Of a stretch of DNA of 15,268 nucleotides, positions 1 through 8,478 are shown piece after piece (within the stretch, counting starts at the first letter, position 1; every line of letters starts with the position of its first letter). The notes under the pieces are model-generated. The model did not search any database and was not told the DNA's origin. It saw only the letters and a list, made by a program, of their open reading frames with translations. The DNA lies in the NCBI GenBank assembly GCA_003212115.1, contig QCQS01000023.1, positions 1 to 15,268 on the forward strand, written 5' to 3'. A program made the translations under genes and the position numbers. This DNA comes from Prochlorococcus sp. AG-455-E15. GTDB taxonomy: Bacteria; Cyanobacteriota; Cyanobacteriia; PCC-6307; Cyanobiaceae.

Positions 1-1419
1 ATAAAAAGAATGACTCATGATACCTTCACCTCTGGTTATCCTTACAAATTCCCCGCGAAATCCAATTAATCCTCTTGATGGTACAAGAAATTCTAATTGA
101 GTTCTACCATCTGAACTTGTCTGCATGTTTTTCATCTCTGCCTTTCTAGATCCAAGTTTTTCGATGCAAGAACCAACAGATACTTCAGGTACATCTAAAA
201 CCAAAGTCTCTATAGGCTCACATTCAACATTATCAATTTCTCTGAAAATTACTTGAGGTTGTGAGATTTGAAACTCAAAACCCTCTCTTCTCATAGTTTC
301 AATCAATATCCCTAGATGTAATTCTCCTCTTCCTGAAACTGAGAACCTGTCAGGAGAATCAGTTTCTTCTACTCTCAAGGCAACATTTGTTAAAAGTTCC
401 CTCTCCAATCTATTTTTTAATTGTCTACTAGTAACAAATTTCCCTTCCTTACCTGCAAATGGTGAATCATTGACAACAAAAGTCATATTTAAGGTAGGTT
501 CATCAACTTTGATTAATGGAAGAGGATGAGGAGAATCGGGGCATGCTATGGTCTCACCAATATTGACGTCATCGAAACCAGAAACAGCGACAATATCACC
601 TGCAAATGCTTCATTTATATCAATTCTTTGTAATCCTTCAAATCCTAAAAGTTTACTAACCTTACCTTTAACAGTTTTTCCGTTTTCTTTAATTAAACTA
701 GCCTGTTGGCCATTTTTTATAGTCCCATTGTGGATCTTTCCAATTACTATTCTGCCTAAGAAATCAGAATAGTCCAAAGTTGTTATTTGTAGCTGAAGAG
801 GCTTATTAGAGTCACCTACTGGAGGAGGAACGTGTCTGATAATAGCTTCAAAAAGAGGCATCATATTGTCACTATTAGATTCCATCTCTTCTTTTGCGAA
901 GCCAGATAAGCCACTCCCAAAAAGATAAGGGAAATCACATTGATCATCATCAGCTCCTAACTCCAAAAACAAATCAAGGACCTTATCAATTGCTATTTCT
1001 GGGACTACTCGTGGTCTATCAATTTTATTTACAAAGACTATAGGCCTAAGTCCTTTTTCTAATGCTTTTTTTAAAACAAATCTTGTTTGAGGCATAGGTC
1101 CCTCATTTGCATCAACAATAAGCAGACAACCATCAACCATTCCCAAAACTCTCTCAACTTCTCCTCCAAAATCAGCATGTCCAGGTGTATCTATAATATT
1201 AATTCTTGTGTCTTTATAGTTAACTGCAGTATTTTTTGAGAGAATTGTTATCCCCCTTTCTCTCTCAAGATCATTAGAATCCATTACACATGTAGGGATA
1301 ACTTCATTGTCTCTAAATATTCCTGATTGAGATAACAATGCATCTACAAGTGTTGTCTTCCCATGATCTACGTGAGCAATAATTGCAACATTTCTAATTT
1401 CTTTTATCGAAGATGACAT
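1..1419 (-). CDS. typA: Ribosome-associated GTPase TypA/BipA, 3' end cut by the window edge
   Basis: Translational GTPase of the EF-G/LepA superfamily that binds the 70S ribosome and is linked to stress adaptation and ribosome assembly; cytoplasmic. Reading the minus strand from the ATG at 1417-1419 gives 473 uninterrupted codons running off position 1. G-domain motifs are clear: G1 AHVDHGKT at residues 15-22, switch I RGIT at 55-58, G3 DTPGHADF at 77-84 and G4 NKID at 131-134. The rest matches domain II and the EF-G-like domains III and V, including the segment SGRGELHLGILIETMRREGF. The family is about 600 residues long, so roughly the last 125 (the TypA-specific C-terminal domain) lie outside. 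It follows vanY on the same strand after a 129-base gap, so it probably has its own promoter. Separation from LepA rests on the short G domain and this overall sequence; I am confident. Confidence 0.95.
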   Translation of the reverse strand, partial: MSSSIKEIRNVAIIAHVDHGKTTLVDALLSQSGIFRDNEVIPTCVMDSNDLERERGITILSKNTAVNYKDTRINIIDTPGHADFGGEVERVLGMVDGCLLIVDANEGPMPQTRFVLKKALEKGLRPIVFVNKIDRPRVVPEIAIDKVLDLFLELGADDDQCDFPYLFGSGLSGFAKEEMESNSDNMMPLFEAIIRHVPPPVGDSNKPLQLQITTLDYSDFLGRIVIGKIHNGTIKNGQQASLIKENGKTVKGKVSKLLGFEGLQRIDINEAFAGDIVAVSGFDDVNIGETIACPDSPHPLPLIKVDEPTLNMTFVVNDSPFAGKEGKFVTSRQLKNRLERELLTNVALRVEETDSPDRFSVSGRGELHLGILIETMRREGFEFQISQPQVIFREIDNVECEPIETLVLDVPEVSVGSCIEKLGSRKAEMKNMQTSSDGRTQLEFLVPSRGLIGFRGEFVRITRGEGIMSHSFY

Positions 1420-1548
1420 TTATAGAATTTATATAAATAGTGGGTTGACTTTAATAAGGCTAACTCAAAGTATGCTTATTATGAGAATTTTTTCTTTAAG
1501 ACTTTGAAAAATATAATTTAATTGAATAATTTAATAAATCAAATAAAT
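1420..1548 (-). promoter_or_regulatory. Upstream region of typA with a possible -10 box
   Basis: This 129-base AT-rich gap between the vanY stop and the typA start has no convincing ORF. On the minus strand CATAAT at 1478-1483 is one base off the -10 consensus and would start a leader of roughly 50 bases. No good -35 box is placed in front of it, which is common in Prochlorococcus promoters. No stable GC hairpin suggesting a terminator for vanY is visible. The call is weak because AT-rich DNA yields such boxes by chance. Confidence 0.3.
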
Positions 1549-2262
1549 TTATAAATTTCTATTTGAGCTTTCAAAAACTTTTAATGCTTCAATTGACCCC
1601 TCATATCTCCAATGCCAGGGTTCGTAATCTATATATTTGTTATCTTTGTTGAACGACAACTTAAAATGAAACTTCGCTGCATTCTTAATTAGCCATCTAA
1701 AGGCTTCAGTATTTTCGAAGTCAGTTTCGAAGTCTGTCTCTCTTTGAGTAGCATCACCTATGTCAATTGCGAAACCAGTACTATGTTCAGAATATCCTGG
1801 AGGGGCTGAAACTCTAGCTCTTTCTGCAGCATCTTGATTTCTAATAGATTTTAAAGAATAAAAGATATCATTTTGCAATTTTATTGATCTATAACCACTC
1901 AAGAAGACCAAATATATACCGTCTTTTTTCGCTTCTTCTCTCATCTTTAGTAGAGAATCGCGCATATCCATATGAACTTCAATATTAGGCTCAATTAAAA
2001 CTAGCTTCTCCTTAGAAATTTCCGCATAGGGTAGATGACCTAAAATTCTATGATCGTGATTTATCTGAGCCTGAAAATTGAGATTATCAAGAGATCCTAT
2101 TTCTATATTTTTAATTAATCGCAATGCAGCGACAGAAAAGATAAGAAAAAGAAATGGAGAAAATATTAATAGTTTTTTAAATAATGTTGAATTTGGATTA
2201 TTTAGGTAAGTTCTTTTGGCAAGAGGTATATCAAATTGATCGATATCTTTGTTTAGTTCCAA
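1549..2262 (-). CDS. vanY: Membrane-anchored D-alanyl-D-alanine carboxypeptidase, VanY type (peptidase M15B)
   Basis: Zinc peptidase predicted to remove the terminal D-Ala from peptidoglycan stem peptides in the periplasm. The 237-residue product has a cytoplasmic N-terminus, one hydrophobic segment at about residues 31-50 (an uncleaved anchor by appearance), then the M15 domain. SGYRS at 122-126 contains the substrate-binding Arg. The zinc signature SEHSTGFAID gives His160 and Asp167, and EPWHWRY gives catalytic Glu214 and third ligand His217. All expected active-site residues are present. The start is TTG (2260-2262): an in-frame stop lies two codons upstream, and the next Met comes after the membrane segment, so TTG is the best choice. 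The gene is divergent from chlP. Despite the name, no VanH, VanA or VanRS partner is here, so the role is cell-wall maturation, not glycopeptide resistance. Confidence 0.88.
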   Translation of the reverse strand: MELNKDIDQFDIPLAKRTYLNNPNSTLFKKLLIFSPFLFLIFSVAALRLIKNIEIGSLDNLNFQAQINHDHRILGHLPYAEISKEKLVLIEPNIEVHMDMRDSLLKMREEAKKDGIYLVFLSGYRSIKLQNDIFYSLKSIRNQDAAERARVSAPPGYSEHSTGFAIDIGDATQRETDFETDFENTEAFRWLIKNAAKFHFKLSFNKDNKYIDYEPWHWRYEGSIEALKVFESSNRNL

Positions 2263-2375
2263 TATTTAGAAGTGAATTTGGAAAAGATATTTCGATATTA
2301 ACTATTATTTTAAGAAATGCACTTTTATAAGCAAAAAAGATGTAGTTTTTATATACAGTATTATTTTTTTTTCAT
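2263..2375. promoter_or_regulatory. Divergent vanY/chlP intergenic region
   Basis: These 113 bases separate the divergent starts of vanY (minus) and chlP (plus), so both promoters are expected here. On the plus strand TATAAG at 2326-2331 and TATACA at 2352-2357 are possible -10 boxes for chlP; the first leaves a leader of about 40 bases. Neither has a clear -35 box. A T-rich run directly precedes the chlP ATG and there is no Shine-Dalgarno sequence. Confidence 0.3.
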
Positions 2376-3716
2376 ATGTTGAGGGTAGCTGTTATTGGTG
2401 GAGGTCCAAGTGGTTCATGTGCGGCAGAAATACTTGCTAAAGCTGGAATAAAAACTTGGCTCTTCGAGAGAAAATTAGATAATGCGAAACCATGTGGAGG
2501 AGCAATTCCACTTTGCATGGTCGAAGAATTTGATTTACCTGAGTCAATTATTGATAGAAAAGTAAGGCATATGAGAATGATATCTCCATCAAATAGAGAA
2601 GTAGATATAAGTTTAGATAGAGTTTATGGGAAAAGTGATAATGAGTTTATTGGGATGTGTAGAAGAGAAGTTATGGATGCCTTTATGCGAAACAGAGCAT
2701 CAGATCTTGGTGCTACATTAATAAATGGATTAGTTACTTCAATTGATACTGGCGATAATAATCAAGGGCCATATAAGCTTTCCTACTCAGATTTTACGAA
2801 TGGAGATAAAAAAGGGGAACTAAAAGAGCTTACTGTTGACCTTTTGATCGGAGCTGATGGAGCCAATAGCAGAGTAGCAAAAGCAATGGATGCAGGTGAT
2901 TACAAAGTTGCTATAGCATTTCAGGAAAGAATCAAATTGCCTAAAGAAGAAATGAGTTACTACGAAGATCTTGCTGAAATGTATGTTGGAACTGATGTTT
3001 CTCCTGATTTTTATGGGTGGGTATTTCCTAAATATGATCATGTTGCTGTGGGAACAGGAACCATGCAAAAGAATCAGTCATTAATTAAAGGGCTTCAAGA
3101 GGGTGTAAGAAATAGGGCAAAGAAAAGACTTGTTAATGGTGAAGTAATAAAGGTAGAAGCTCACCCTATTCCAGAGCATCCAAGGCCAAGAAGGGTAGTT
3201 GGAAGAATGGCATTGGTTGGTGATGCAGCTGGTTATGTTACAAAAAGTTCTGGAGAGGGAATATATTTTGCTGCAAAAAGCGGAAGAATGTGTGCTGAAG
3301 AAATTGTTGAAGCATCAAAAAATGGTCAAATAATTCCATCAGAAAAAGATTTAAAAAACTATCTTAAAAAATGGGATAAAAAATATGGCACAACTTATAA
3401 GGTGCTAGAAATCCTTCAAAATATTTTCTACAGAAATGATTCTGCTAGAGAAGCCTTTGTTGAGATGTGTGATGACATGGATGTTCAAAGACTTACTTTT
3501 GATAGTTACTTATACAAAAAAGTTGTCTCTATGAAACCATTACAGCAACTTAAAATTACAATGCTTACACTTGGTTCGATTTTAAGAGGAAAAGCCCTAG
3601 CGCCTCTAAAATATAAACCCGTTGATAGTGCTGTTAGGGAAAATAAAGAAGTAGAAAAAATGCTAGAAAATTATTCAATAAAGGGAGGGATTAAAGTTAA
3701 GAGTTCAAAAGTGTAA
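2376..3716 (+). CDS. chlP: Geranylgeranyl diphosphate/chlorophyll reductase ChlP
   Basis: NADPH- and FAD-dependent enzyme that reduces three double bonds of the geranylgeranyl chain to phytyl, for chlorophyll and for tocopherol and phylloquinone side chains; membrane-associated. The 446-residue protein is full length for the cyanobacterial family. The N-terminal Rossmann FAD motif VAVIGGGPSG covers residues 4-13. The second dinucleotide motif DLLIGADGANSR (155-166) and the FAD motif LVGDAAGYVTKSSGEG (280-295) complete the flavoprotein fold, and KPCGGAIP (38-45) is typical of geranylgeranyl reductases. The ATG at 2376 is followed at once by the FAD motif, so the start is secure. The last 20 bases overlap the end of glyS on the other strand. 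Related archaeal lipid reductases share the fold, but the cyanobacterial context supports ChlP. Confidence 0.95.
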   Translation: MLRVAVIGGGPSGSCAAEILAKAGIKTWLFERKLDNAKPCGGAIPLCMVEEFDLPESIIDRKVRHMRMISPSNREVDISLDRVYGKSDNEFIGMCRREVMDAFMRNRASDLGATLINGLVTSIDTGDNNQGPYKLSYSDFTNGDKKGELKELTVDLLIGADGANSRVAKAMDAGDYKVAIAFQERIKLPKEEMSYYEDLAEMYVGTDVSPDFYGWVFPKYDHVAVGTGTMQKNQSLIKGLQEGVRNRAKKRLVNGEVIKVEAHPIPEHPRPRRVVGRMALVGDAAGYVTKSSGEGIYFAAKSGRMCAEEIVEASKNGQIIPSEKDLKNYLKKWDKKYGTTYKVLEILQNIFYRNDSAREAFVEMCDDMDVQRLTFDSYLYKKVVSMKPLQQLKITMLTLGSILRGKALAPLKYKPVDSAVRENKEVEKMLENYSIKGGIKVKSSKV

Positions 3717-5859
3717 AGTCGGCAATTTTTAGAGAATAATTTCTAATTAAGCTCAACAAATTGAGTCTATTATTTCTTATTTTTAAATCCTCTGACATTA
3801 TTAGGACTCCCTTTTCATTATCAAATAAATCCTCGATAGTGTGTACATTAATCTCAAACAAATTTAGCAGCTCCAAATAATTGGAATAACCTTCTGAAAA
3901 ATGTTTTTCTAATTCCCCTATAAATTCAAAAACTTTGAATTCACAATCTTTTTCAAAAAGTTTTGTGTTTACATAATCTCTTGTTGAGAGAACGTCTCTT
4001 GAAATATCACTTTTATTTGCTAATTTGCTTACCCTAGTAATTACCTTCTGGATTTCAACAAAATTATCCTTTTCGTTAAAATTGATAATAGAATTAACTC
4101 TATTTTTAAGATCAACAATATTCAATACTCTTTTTTGAGATAATTCATCAGAAGAGCAAACGGCCTTTATTAATTCTTTACTTAGTGATATTTCTTCTAG
4201 ATGACTAACAATTCTTTGAACTAAAAATTCATTTAAATCATTAAATACTGTTTCTCTTGAGAAGTTTAAATTCGGAAATACGATTTTCCAAAAATTAATA
4301 AGTTCGTTAAATAATTTATCTAAAGGCAAATCAAGTTCATAATCCCAAATTATTTTAATCACTCCATTCAAATTTCTTCTTAAAGCATAAGGATCAGATG
4401 ATCCACTAGGACGTTTACCAGAAATAAATATACTTATTAGAGTTTCGATCTTATCTGCTATGGAAACTATTGCACCATATTTTGTGGAGGGCAAAGCATC
4501 TTTATAAAAGGAAGGTAAATAATGTTCAGCAACAGCCAAGCAAACATCCTCACTAAATCCCTCATATTTAAGATATTTACCACCCATTATTCCTTGCAGC
4601 TCTGGGAATTCGAAAACAATTTCGCTACACAAGTCGTTTTTACAGTATTTAGCAGCTTCTATTATTTTTTTTTCTTCTAAAGACTTATCATTTAAAAATC
4701 TAAGAATTTTTTTAGTAACTTCCTCTATCCTTTCTACCCTCTGAAATATATTTCCAAGTCCTTTTAAATATGAAACAGATTTAAGCTTTTCATTTCTTTC
4801 GATTGAAGCAACTTTTTTGTCACTTTCTACAAAAAACTTTGCATCTGAAAACCTTGCCTTTAATACTTTCTCATTACCTTTGGCAATATTATTATTTGAT
4901 TCTTCAAGACCATTTGAAATAACACAGAAAGTTGTACTAATATTTTTTTCAGAGCTTAAATCTAGTTTAGAAAAACTTTCGTTATTAAATAAAAGAGGAA
5001 CGTATCTCTGATGAATTTTCATGACTGTTGAGAGAACTTCAACCGGAAGATCAAGAAATTCATTACTAAATTTGCCAATAATTAAGTCTGGCCATTCAAC
5101 TAAATCAGTTAGTTCATTTAGTAATCCTTCTGAAAGGTCAGGTTTCAGATTTAAAGATTTAGATGCCTGATTTATTAAACTTTCAATTTTTTCTTTTCTT
5201 TCTTTTCGAATAGCTATTACTCTATTTCGTTTTAATAATTCAAAAAAAACATCAGGATTCTGAACTTCTAAAACTTCATTGATTAGCCTATGACTTTTTG
5301 TTTTATTACTTATTTTGATTTTTGGATCACATTCATCAAATTCAAACTCAAGAATTTCATCATTATAAATAGATGCAATCCACCTAATAGGTCTTGAAAA
5401 TTTTATGTTCCCACCCCCCCATTTCATAAATCGAGGACCTTGAAGACTCTTTACTAATTTTGGGATAATCGAAGACAAAGAAATTTTTGTTGATAGTCCT
5501 TTCTCAATTTTCTTTCCAAATACAAAATCACCCTTTTCCGTATTTTTTATTTCTAGCTCACCTACATCTATATCTAAGCTATTAGCAAACCCTAAAGCAG
5601 CATTAGTAGGAATTCCATTTAAATAAGCTAAATTTGCTTTAGGCCCTTTTCTTTCTATTATCTTATCTTCTGCATAATCAACTAAACCTTCGAGAAGAAG
5701 AACTATCCTCCTTGGTGTGGAGGTAACAACTATTTGTTCGAATTTGATTAACTTTTTATCCAATTCAAATTCTATTAGAGATTTAAATTGCTCTAGAACA
5801 GAATGAGAAAATTTTGCGGGCAACTCTTCTGTTCCTATCTCAAGTAAATATTTAGACAA
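3697..5859 (-). CDS. glyS: Glycine--tRNA ligase, beta subunit
   Basis: Beta chain of the bacterial alpha2-beta2 glycyl-tRNA synthetase; it recognises tRNA-Gly, while catalysis needs the alpha chain GlyQ, which is not in this window. The 720-residue product is a little longer than the E. coli protein (689). Family landmarks are the N-terminal LLEIGTEELPAKF (residues 5-17), the segment FMKWGGGNIKFSRPIRW, the block beginning LTDLVEWPDLIIGKF, the HD-like IADKIETL with following SGSSDPYALRRN, and a C-terminal anticodon-binding region. The ATG at 5857-5859 immediately precedes the conserved N-terminus. It is convergent with chlP and overlaps it by 20 bases, and divergent from sir, so it looks monocistronic. 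A run of seven C at 5414-5420 encodes the conserved Gly-Gly-Gly. Confidence 0.96.
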   Translation of the reverse strand: MSKYLLEIGTEELPAKFSHSVLEQFKSLIEFELDKKLIKFEQIVVTSTPRRIVLLLEGLVDYAEDKIIERKGPKANLAYLNGIPTNAALGFANSLDIDVGELEIKNTEKGDFVFGKKIEKGLSTKISLSSIIPKLVKSLQGPRFMKWGGGNIKFSRPIRWIASIYNDEILEFEFDECDPKIKISNKTKSHRLINEVLEVQNPDVFFELLKRNRVIAIRKERKEKIESLINQASKSLNLKPDLSEGLLNELTDLVEWPDLIIGKFSNEFLDLPVEVLSTVMKIHQRYVPLLFNNESFSKLDLSSEKNISTTFCVISNGLEESNNNIAKGNEKVLKARFSDAKFFVESDKKVASIERNEKLKSVSYLKGLGNIFQRVERIEEVTKKILRFLNDKSLEEKKIIEAAKYCKNDLCSEIVFEFPELQGIMGGKYLKYEGFSEDVCLAVAEHYLPSFYKDALPSTKYGAIVSIADKIETLISIFISGKRPSGSSDPYALRRNLNGVIKIIWDYELDLPLDKLFNELINFWKIVFPNLNFSRETVFNDLNEFLVQRIVSHLEEISLSKELIKAVCSSDELSQKRVLNIVDLKNRVNSIINFNEKDNFVEIQKVITRVSKLANKSDISRDVLSTRDYVNTKLFEKDCEFKVFEFIGELEKHFSEGYSNYLELLNLFEINVHTIEDLFDNEKGVLIMSEDLKIRNNRLNLLSLIRNYSLKIADFTLLNS

Positions 5860-5882
5860 GAAAAAAATATGACTTCACTTAC

Positions 5883-5888
5883 TATAAT
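5883..5888 (+). promoter_or_regulatory. Probable -10 box of sir
   Basis: A perfect TATAAT lies on the plus strand inside the 87-base divergent glyS/sir gap. Transcription would start near 5895 and give a leader of about 50 bases before the TTG start of sir. No recognisable -35 box sits 16-18 bases upstream; the closest, TAGACA at 5853-5858, is 24 bases away and inside glyS. Confidence 0.45.
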
Positions 5889-5946
5889 TTACTACCAGTT
5901 AAATAAGCTTTTCGCTAATGTATAAAAAGAGATATGTTTTGGTCCT

Positions 5947-7734
5947 TTGATCAAGGTTGAGAAAGTAAAAAAGAAAAAAGATTCTGCAAAGGAAGAGACT
6001 GTTTGTTTAGCAAATGGGCTAGAAGTTTCTAAATTTGAAAATTTTAAAAAAAGTAGCCAATTTCTTAAGGAGCCACTTGCTACAGAATTAGTCAATGAAA
6101 GTGATCATTTTACTAATGATGCAGTTCAGTTATTAAAATTTCACGGTAGTTATCAACAAGATAACAGGGAAAACAGAAAGCCGGGCAAAAGTAAAGATTG
6201 GCAAATGATGCTTAGATTAAGAAATCCGGGCGGTGAAGTCCCTGGAAAATTATTTTTAGCATTAGATGAATTATCAGACAAACTAGGTAATGGAACACTT
6301 AGGGCCACTACAAGACAAGCCTTTCAAATGCATGGAATTAGAAAGGAGAATCTAAAGGAAGTAATTCAAACAATAGTAAATTCAATGGGCTCCACATTAG
6401 CTGCATGTGGAGACATAAATAGAAACGTAATGGCCCCTGCGGCTCCATTTGATTCGCCAGACTATAATATTGCCAGAGCACTTGCAAAAAAAGTTGCAGA
6501 TCTTCTTACTCCAATGGCTGGCCAAGGCACTTTTTTAGAGCTTTGGGCTGATGGAGATTTAGAGTACACCATAAAGCCTGACAAAGATATTGAAGCAATT
6601 AGGAAGCTTCAATTCAAAGATAATGTTTTTAGTGGAATAAAAGATGAGCCTCTCTATGGTTCAACTTATTTACCGAGAAAATTCAAATGTGCTGTTACAG
6701 TTCCTGGAGACAATTCAGTTGATCTCCTTACCAATGACATAGGAATAGTTGCCTTTACTTCTAAAGATGGAAACTTAGAAGGATGCAACTTCTATGTTGG
6801 AGGTGGTATGGGTCGCACACATAATAATGAGGAGACCTTTGCCAGAATTGCAGATCCACTTGGATATGTTGAAGAACCTGATGTTTATGAATTAATACAA
6901 AGCATTGTGGCTATTCAAAGAGATTATGGTGATAGAAAATCAAGAAAAAATTCGAGAATGAAATATCTTCTTCATAGAAAAGGTATTAAATGGTTCAAAA
7001 AGATACTTTCTGATAAGTATTTCAAAAAAGAAATTAAAAAAATTAGAAAAGAACCTGATAAGGTACTTATTGATTACCTAGGTTGGCATAAACAAAATAA
7101 AACCTCCCATTTTGTAGGTTTACCATTATTATCAGGAAGATTATCTGGAGAGAAGAAGAATACCATCACAAGTATTGTTAAAAAATATAATTTAGATTTA
7201 AGGCTCACACCTAATCAAGACATTTTACTTTGTAATATCCACAATAAAAACAAAGGTGAAATTCAAAAATCTCTATCAAAAATAGGATACGAAAATTTAG
7301 AAAACATTAATGAAATACAAAGACACGCTTTAGCTTGTCCTGCTCTACCACTTTGTGGACTTGCTATGACTGAAGCTGAACGAATATTACCTGATGTACT
7401 AAAAAGAATTGAAAATTTACTATTAGAGCTAAAAATACAAAAGACAATATTATTCAGAATGACAGGATGTCCGAATGGATGTACCAGGCCATATATGGCC
7501 GAATTAGCACTTGTTGGAAGTGGGCAAAATAAATACCAATTGTGGTTGGGAGGAAGTAAAAATCTACAAAGACTTGCTAAACCTTTTTTACAAAGAATGG
7601 AACTTAACGATTTAGAAAAAACTCTTCAACCATTATTTGATAATTGGAAGAGTAATTTGGATTTGGATTTCGGAGATTTTATAAATACTCAAGATGAAAA
7701 TTATATATTAAATTTACTAAATGAAAATCAATAG
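5947..7734 (+). CDS. sir: Assimilatory sulfite reductase (ferredoxin)
   Basis: Reduces sulfite to sulfide with six electrons from ferredoxin, the last step before cysteine synthesis; cytoplasmic siroheme/[4Fe-4S] enzyme. The 595-residue protein has the two-fold nitrite/sulfite reductase architecture: ferredoxin-like half-domains near residues 80-150 and 385-450, each followed by a siroheme/4Fe-4S domain. Cofactor cysteines form the expected C-x5-C plus C-x3-C pattern: Cys464 and Cys470 in ACPALPLCGLAM, Cys508 and Cys512 in TGCPNGCTRPYMAEL. GDINRNVMAPAAPF (165-178) resembles plant and cyanobacterial sulfite reductase rather than NirA, and the length also favours sulfite reductase. The start is TTG at 5947: an in-frame stop at 5923-5925 and no in-frame ATG until residue 87 leave no better choice. 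The Lys-rich N-terminus (3-12) is poorly conserved by appearance. Confidence 0.92.
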   Translation: MIKVEKVKKKKDSAKEETVCLANGLEVSKFENFKKSSQFLKEPLATELVNESDHFTNDAVQLLKFHGSYQQDNRENRKPGKSKDWQMMLRLRNPGGEVPGKLFLALDELSDKLGNGTLRATTRQAFQMHGIRKENLKEVIQTIVNSMGSTLAACGDINRNVMAPAAPFDSPDYNIARALAKKVADLLTPMAGQGTFLELWADGDLEYTIKPDKDIEAIRKLQFKDNVFSGIKDEPLYGSTYLPRKFKCAVTVPGDNSVDLLTNDIGIVAFTSKDGNLEGCNFYVGGGMGRTHNNEETFARIADPLGYVEEPDVYELIQSIVAIQRDYGDRKSRKNSRMKYLLHRKGIKWFKKILSDKYFKKEIKKIRKEPDKVLIDYLGWHKQNKTSHFVGLPLLSGRLSGEKKNTITSIVKKYNLDLRLTPNQDILLCNIHNKNKGEIQKSLSKIGYENLENINEIQRHALACPALPLCGLAMTEAERILPDVLKRIENLLLELKIQKTILFRMTGCPNGCTRPYMAELALVGSGQNKYQLWLGGSKNLQRLAKPFLQRMELNDLEKTLQPLFDNWKSNLDLDFGDFINTQDENYILNLLNENQ

Positions 7735-7737
7735 ATT

Positions 7738-8421
7738 TTAAATCTTCCCATAGAGGGCATTTGCTTTTTTATTTTTCCAAGCCCATAATTGATCACCATA
7801 ACTAAAATGCCACCATTCATTAGGATGTTGAGCAAATCCAAATTTAGTCATAATTTCCCTTAATAAATTTCTTCTACTATTCCAAATAATTGCTCCTTCA
7901 TCCTTCATGTTTGCATAAAAATAAGGATTTGAGGTTTCATCCATTTGATCAACCAGGCTTCCCATTTCAACAAGATTTCCGTCTTTATCTGATAAACAAA
8001 CATCCAATGCGCCCCCAGTTGAATGGGGGGGAGGACACAAAGTGTCATGAGAAGGATATGCCCAAAATTTTTCAACTTTTTTTAAAATGGATGGATAAGA
8101 TTTTATATTTTCAAAAGAAATATCAAGATTAGATTTTTCACACTCTAATAAAAATGCCCTTTTAAACATAAATTCCTGGACTTCTAAAGGTCTCCAACTG
8201 TCATAAATTAAAAGGTTAAAACTACTCTTTGATATCAAATAATCATTTACATTTACTAATCTATTTACAACCTCCTCTCTTAATTTCCAAATAGAAGTTT
8301 TATCTTTGTAAGGTGCTCCTAAATGAAAGTAAGGGTGGGGATCTAAAAACTTTAGGCAGCTAGGTATAGCTATTAATTTATCTCCATTATCTTTAATTGG
8401 TATTTTATTCCAAATTTTCAA
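7738..8421 (-). CDS. vanX: D-alanyl-D-alanine dipeptidase, VanX type (peptidase M15D)
   Basis: Zinc dipeptidase predicted to hydrolyse free D-Ala-D-Ala, returning D-Ala from wall turnover. The 227-residue protein carries the M15D features: the Arg of YDSWRP (73-78) for substrate binding, zinc ligands His133 and Asp140 in HSTGGALD, and catalytic Glu202 with ligand His205 in EWWHFSYGD. Spacing matches VanX of enterococci. No signal peptide or membrane segment is seen, so it should be cytoplasmic, unlike the anchored VanY-type protein at 1549-2262. The TTG start (8419-8421) begins MKIWNKIPI, a typical N-terminus, and the frame is closed seven codons upstream, so it seems right. Its stop is 3 bases from the sir stop (convergent). 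Without vanH/vanA neighbours this is a housekeeping or recycling enzyme, not a resistance gene. Confidence 0.87.
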   Translation of the reverse strand: MKIWNKIPIKDNGDKLIAIPSCLKFLDPHPYFHLGAPYKDKTSIWKLREEVVNRLVNVNDYLISKSSFNLLIYDSWRPLEVQEFMFKRAFLLECEKSNLDISFENIKSYPSILKKVEKFWAYPSHDTLCPPPHSTGGALDVCLSDKDGNLVEMGSLVDQMDETSNPYFYANMKDEGAIIWNSRRNLLREIMTKFGFAQHPNEWWHFSYGDQLWAWKNKKANALYGKI

Positions 8422-8478
8422 TTGAAATTTGCAATTGATTTATGGTGACATATATATCAAAAATTACAATAATAGTTT

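Noticed and set aside
548..772. 74-codon ORF on the plus strand
   Set aside because: It is antisense to typA, whose GTPase motifs are unmistakable; the encoded peptide has no recognisable feature.
2820..3068. 82-codon ORF antisense to chlP
   Set aside because: Shadow frame of a well-supported gene.
4817..5011. 64-codon ORF antisense to glyS
   Set aside because: Shadow frame; no start context or motif.
5414..5420. Run of seven C as a frameshift or programmed slippage site in glyS
   Set aside because: The frame is intact and the run encodes the conserved Gly-Gly-Gly, so coding explains it.
5892..6095. 67-codon minus-strand ORF over the sir start and glyS/sir gap
   Set aside because: It covers the sir N-terminus and its likely promoter; composition looks like the complement of a Lys-rich coding region.
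5947..7734. Ferredoxin-nitrite reductase (nirA)
   Set aside because: Same superfamily and cysteine pattern, but the length and the NRNVMAPAAP segment match sulfite reductase.
1549..8421. Vancomycin resistance cluster
   Set aside because: Only VanX- and VanY-type peptidases are present, 5 kb apart with unrelated genes between and no vanH, vanA, vanR or vanS; housekeeping roles fit better.
8419..8437. CAATTG repeated at both ends of a 19-base stretch over the vanX start
   Set aside because: Only short AT-rich arms with an imperfect centre; such matches are common at this base composition.
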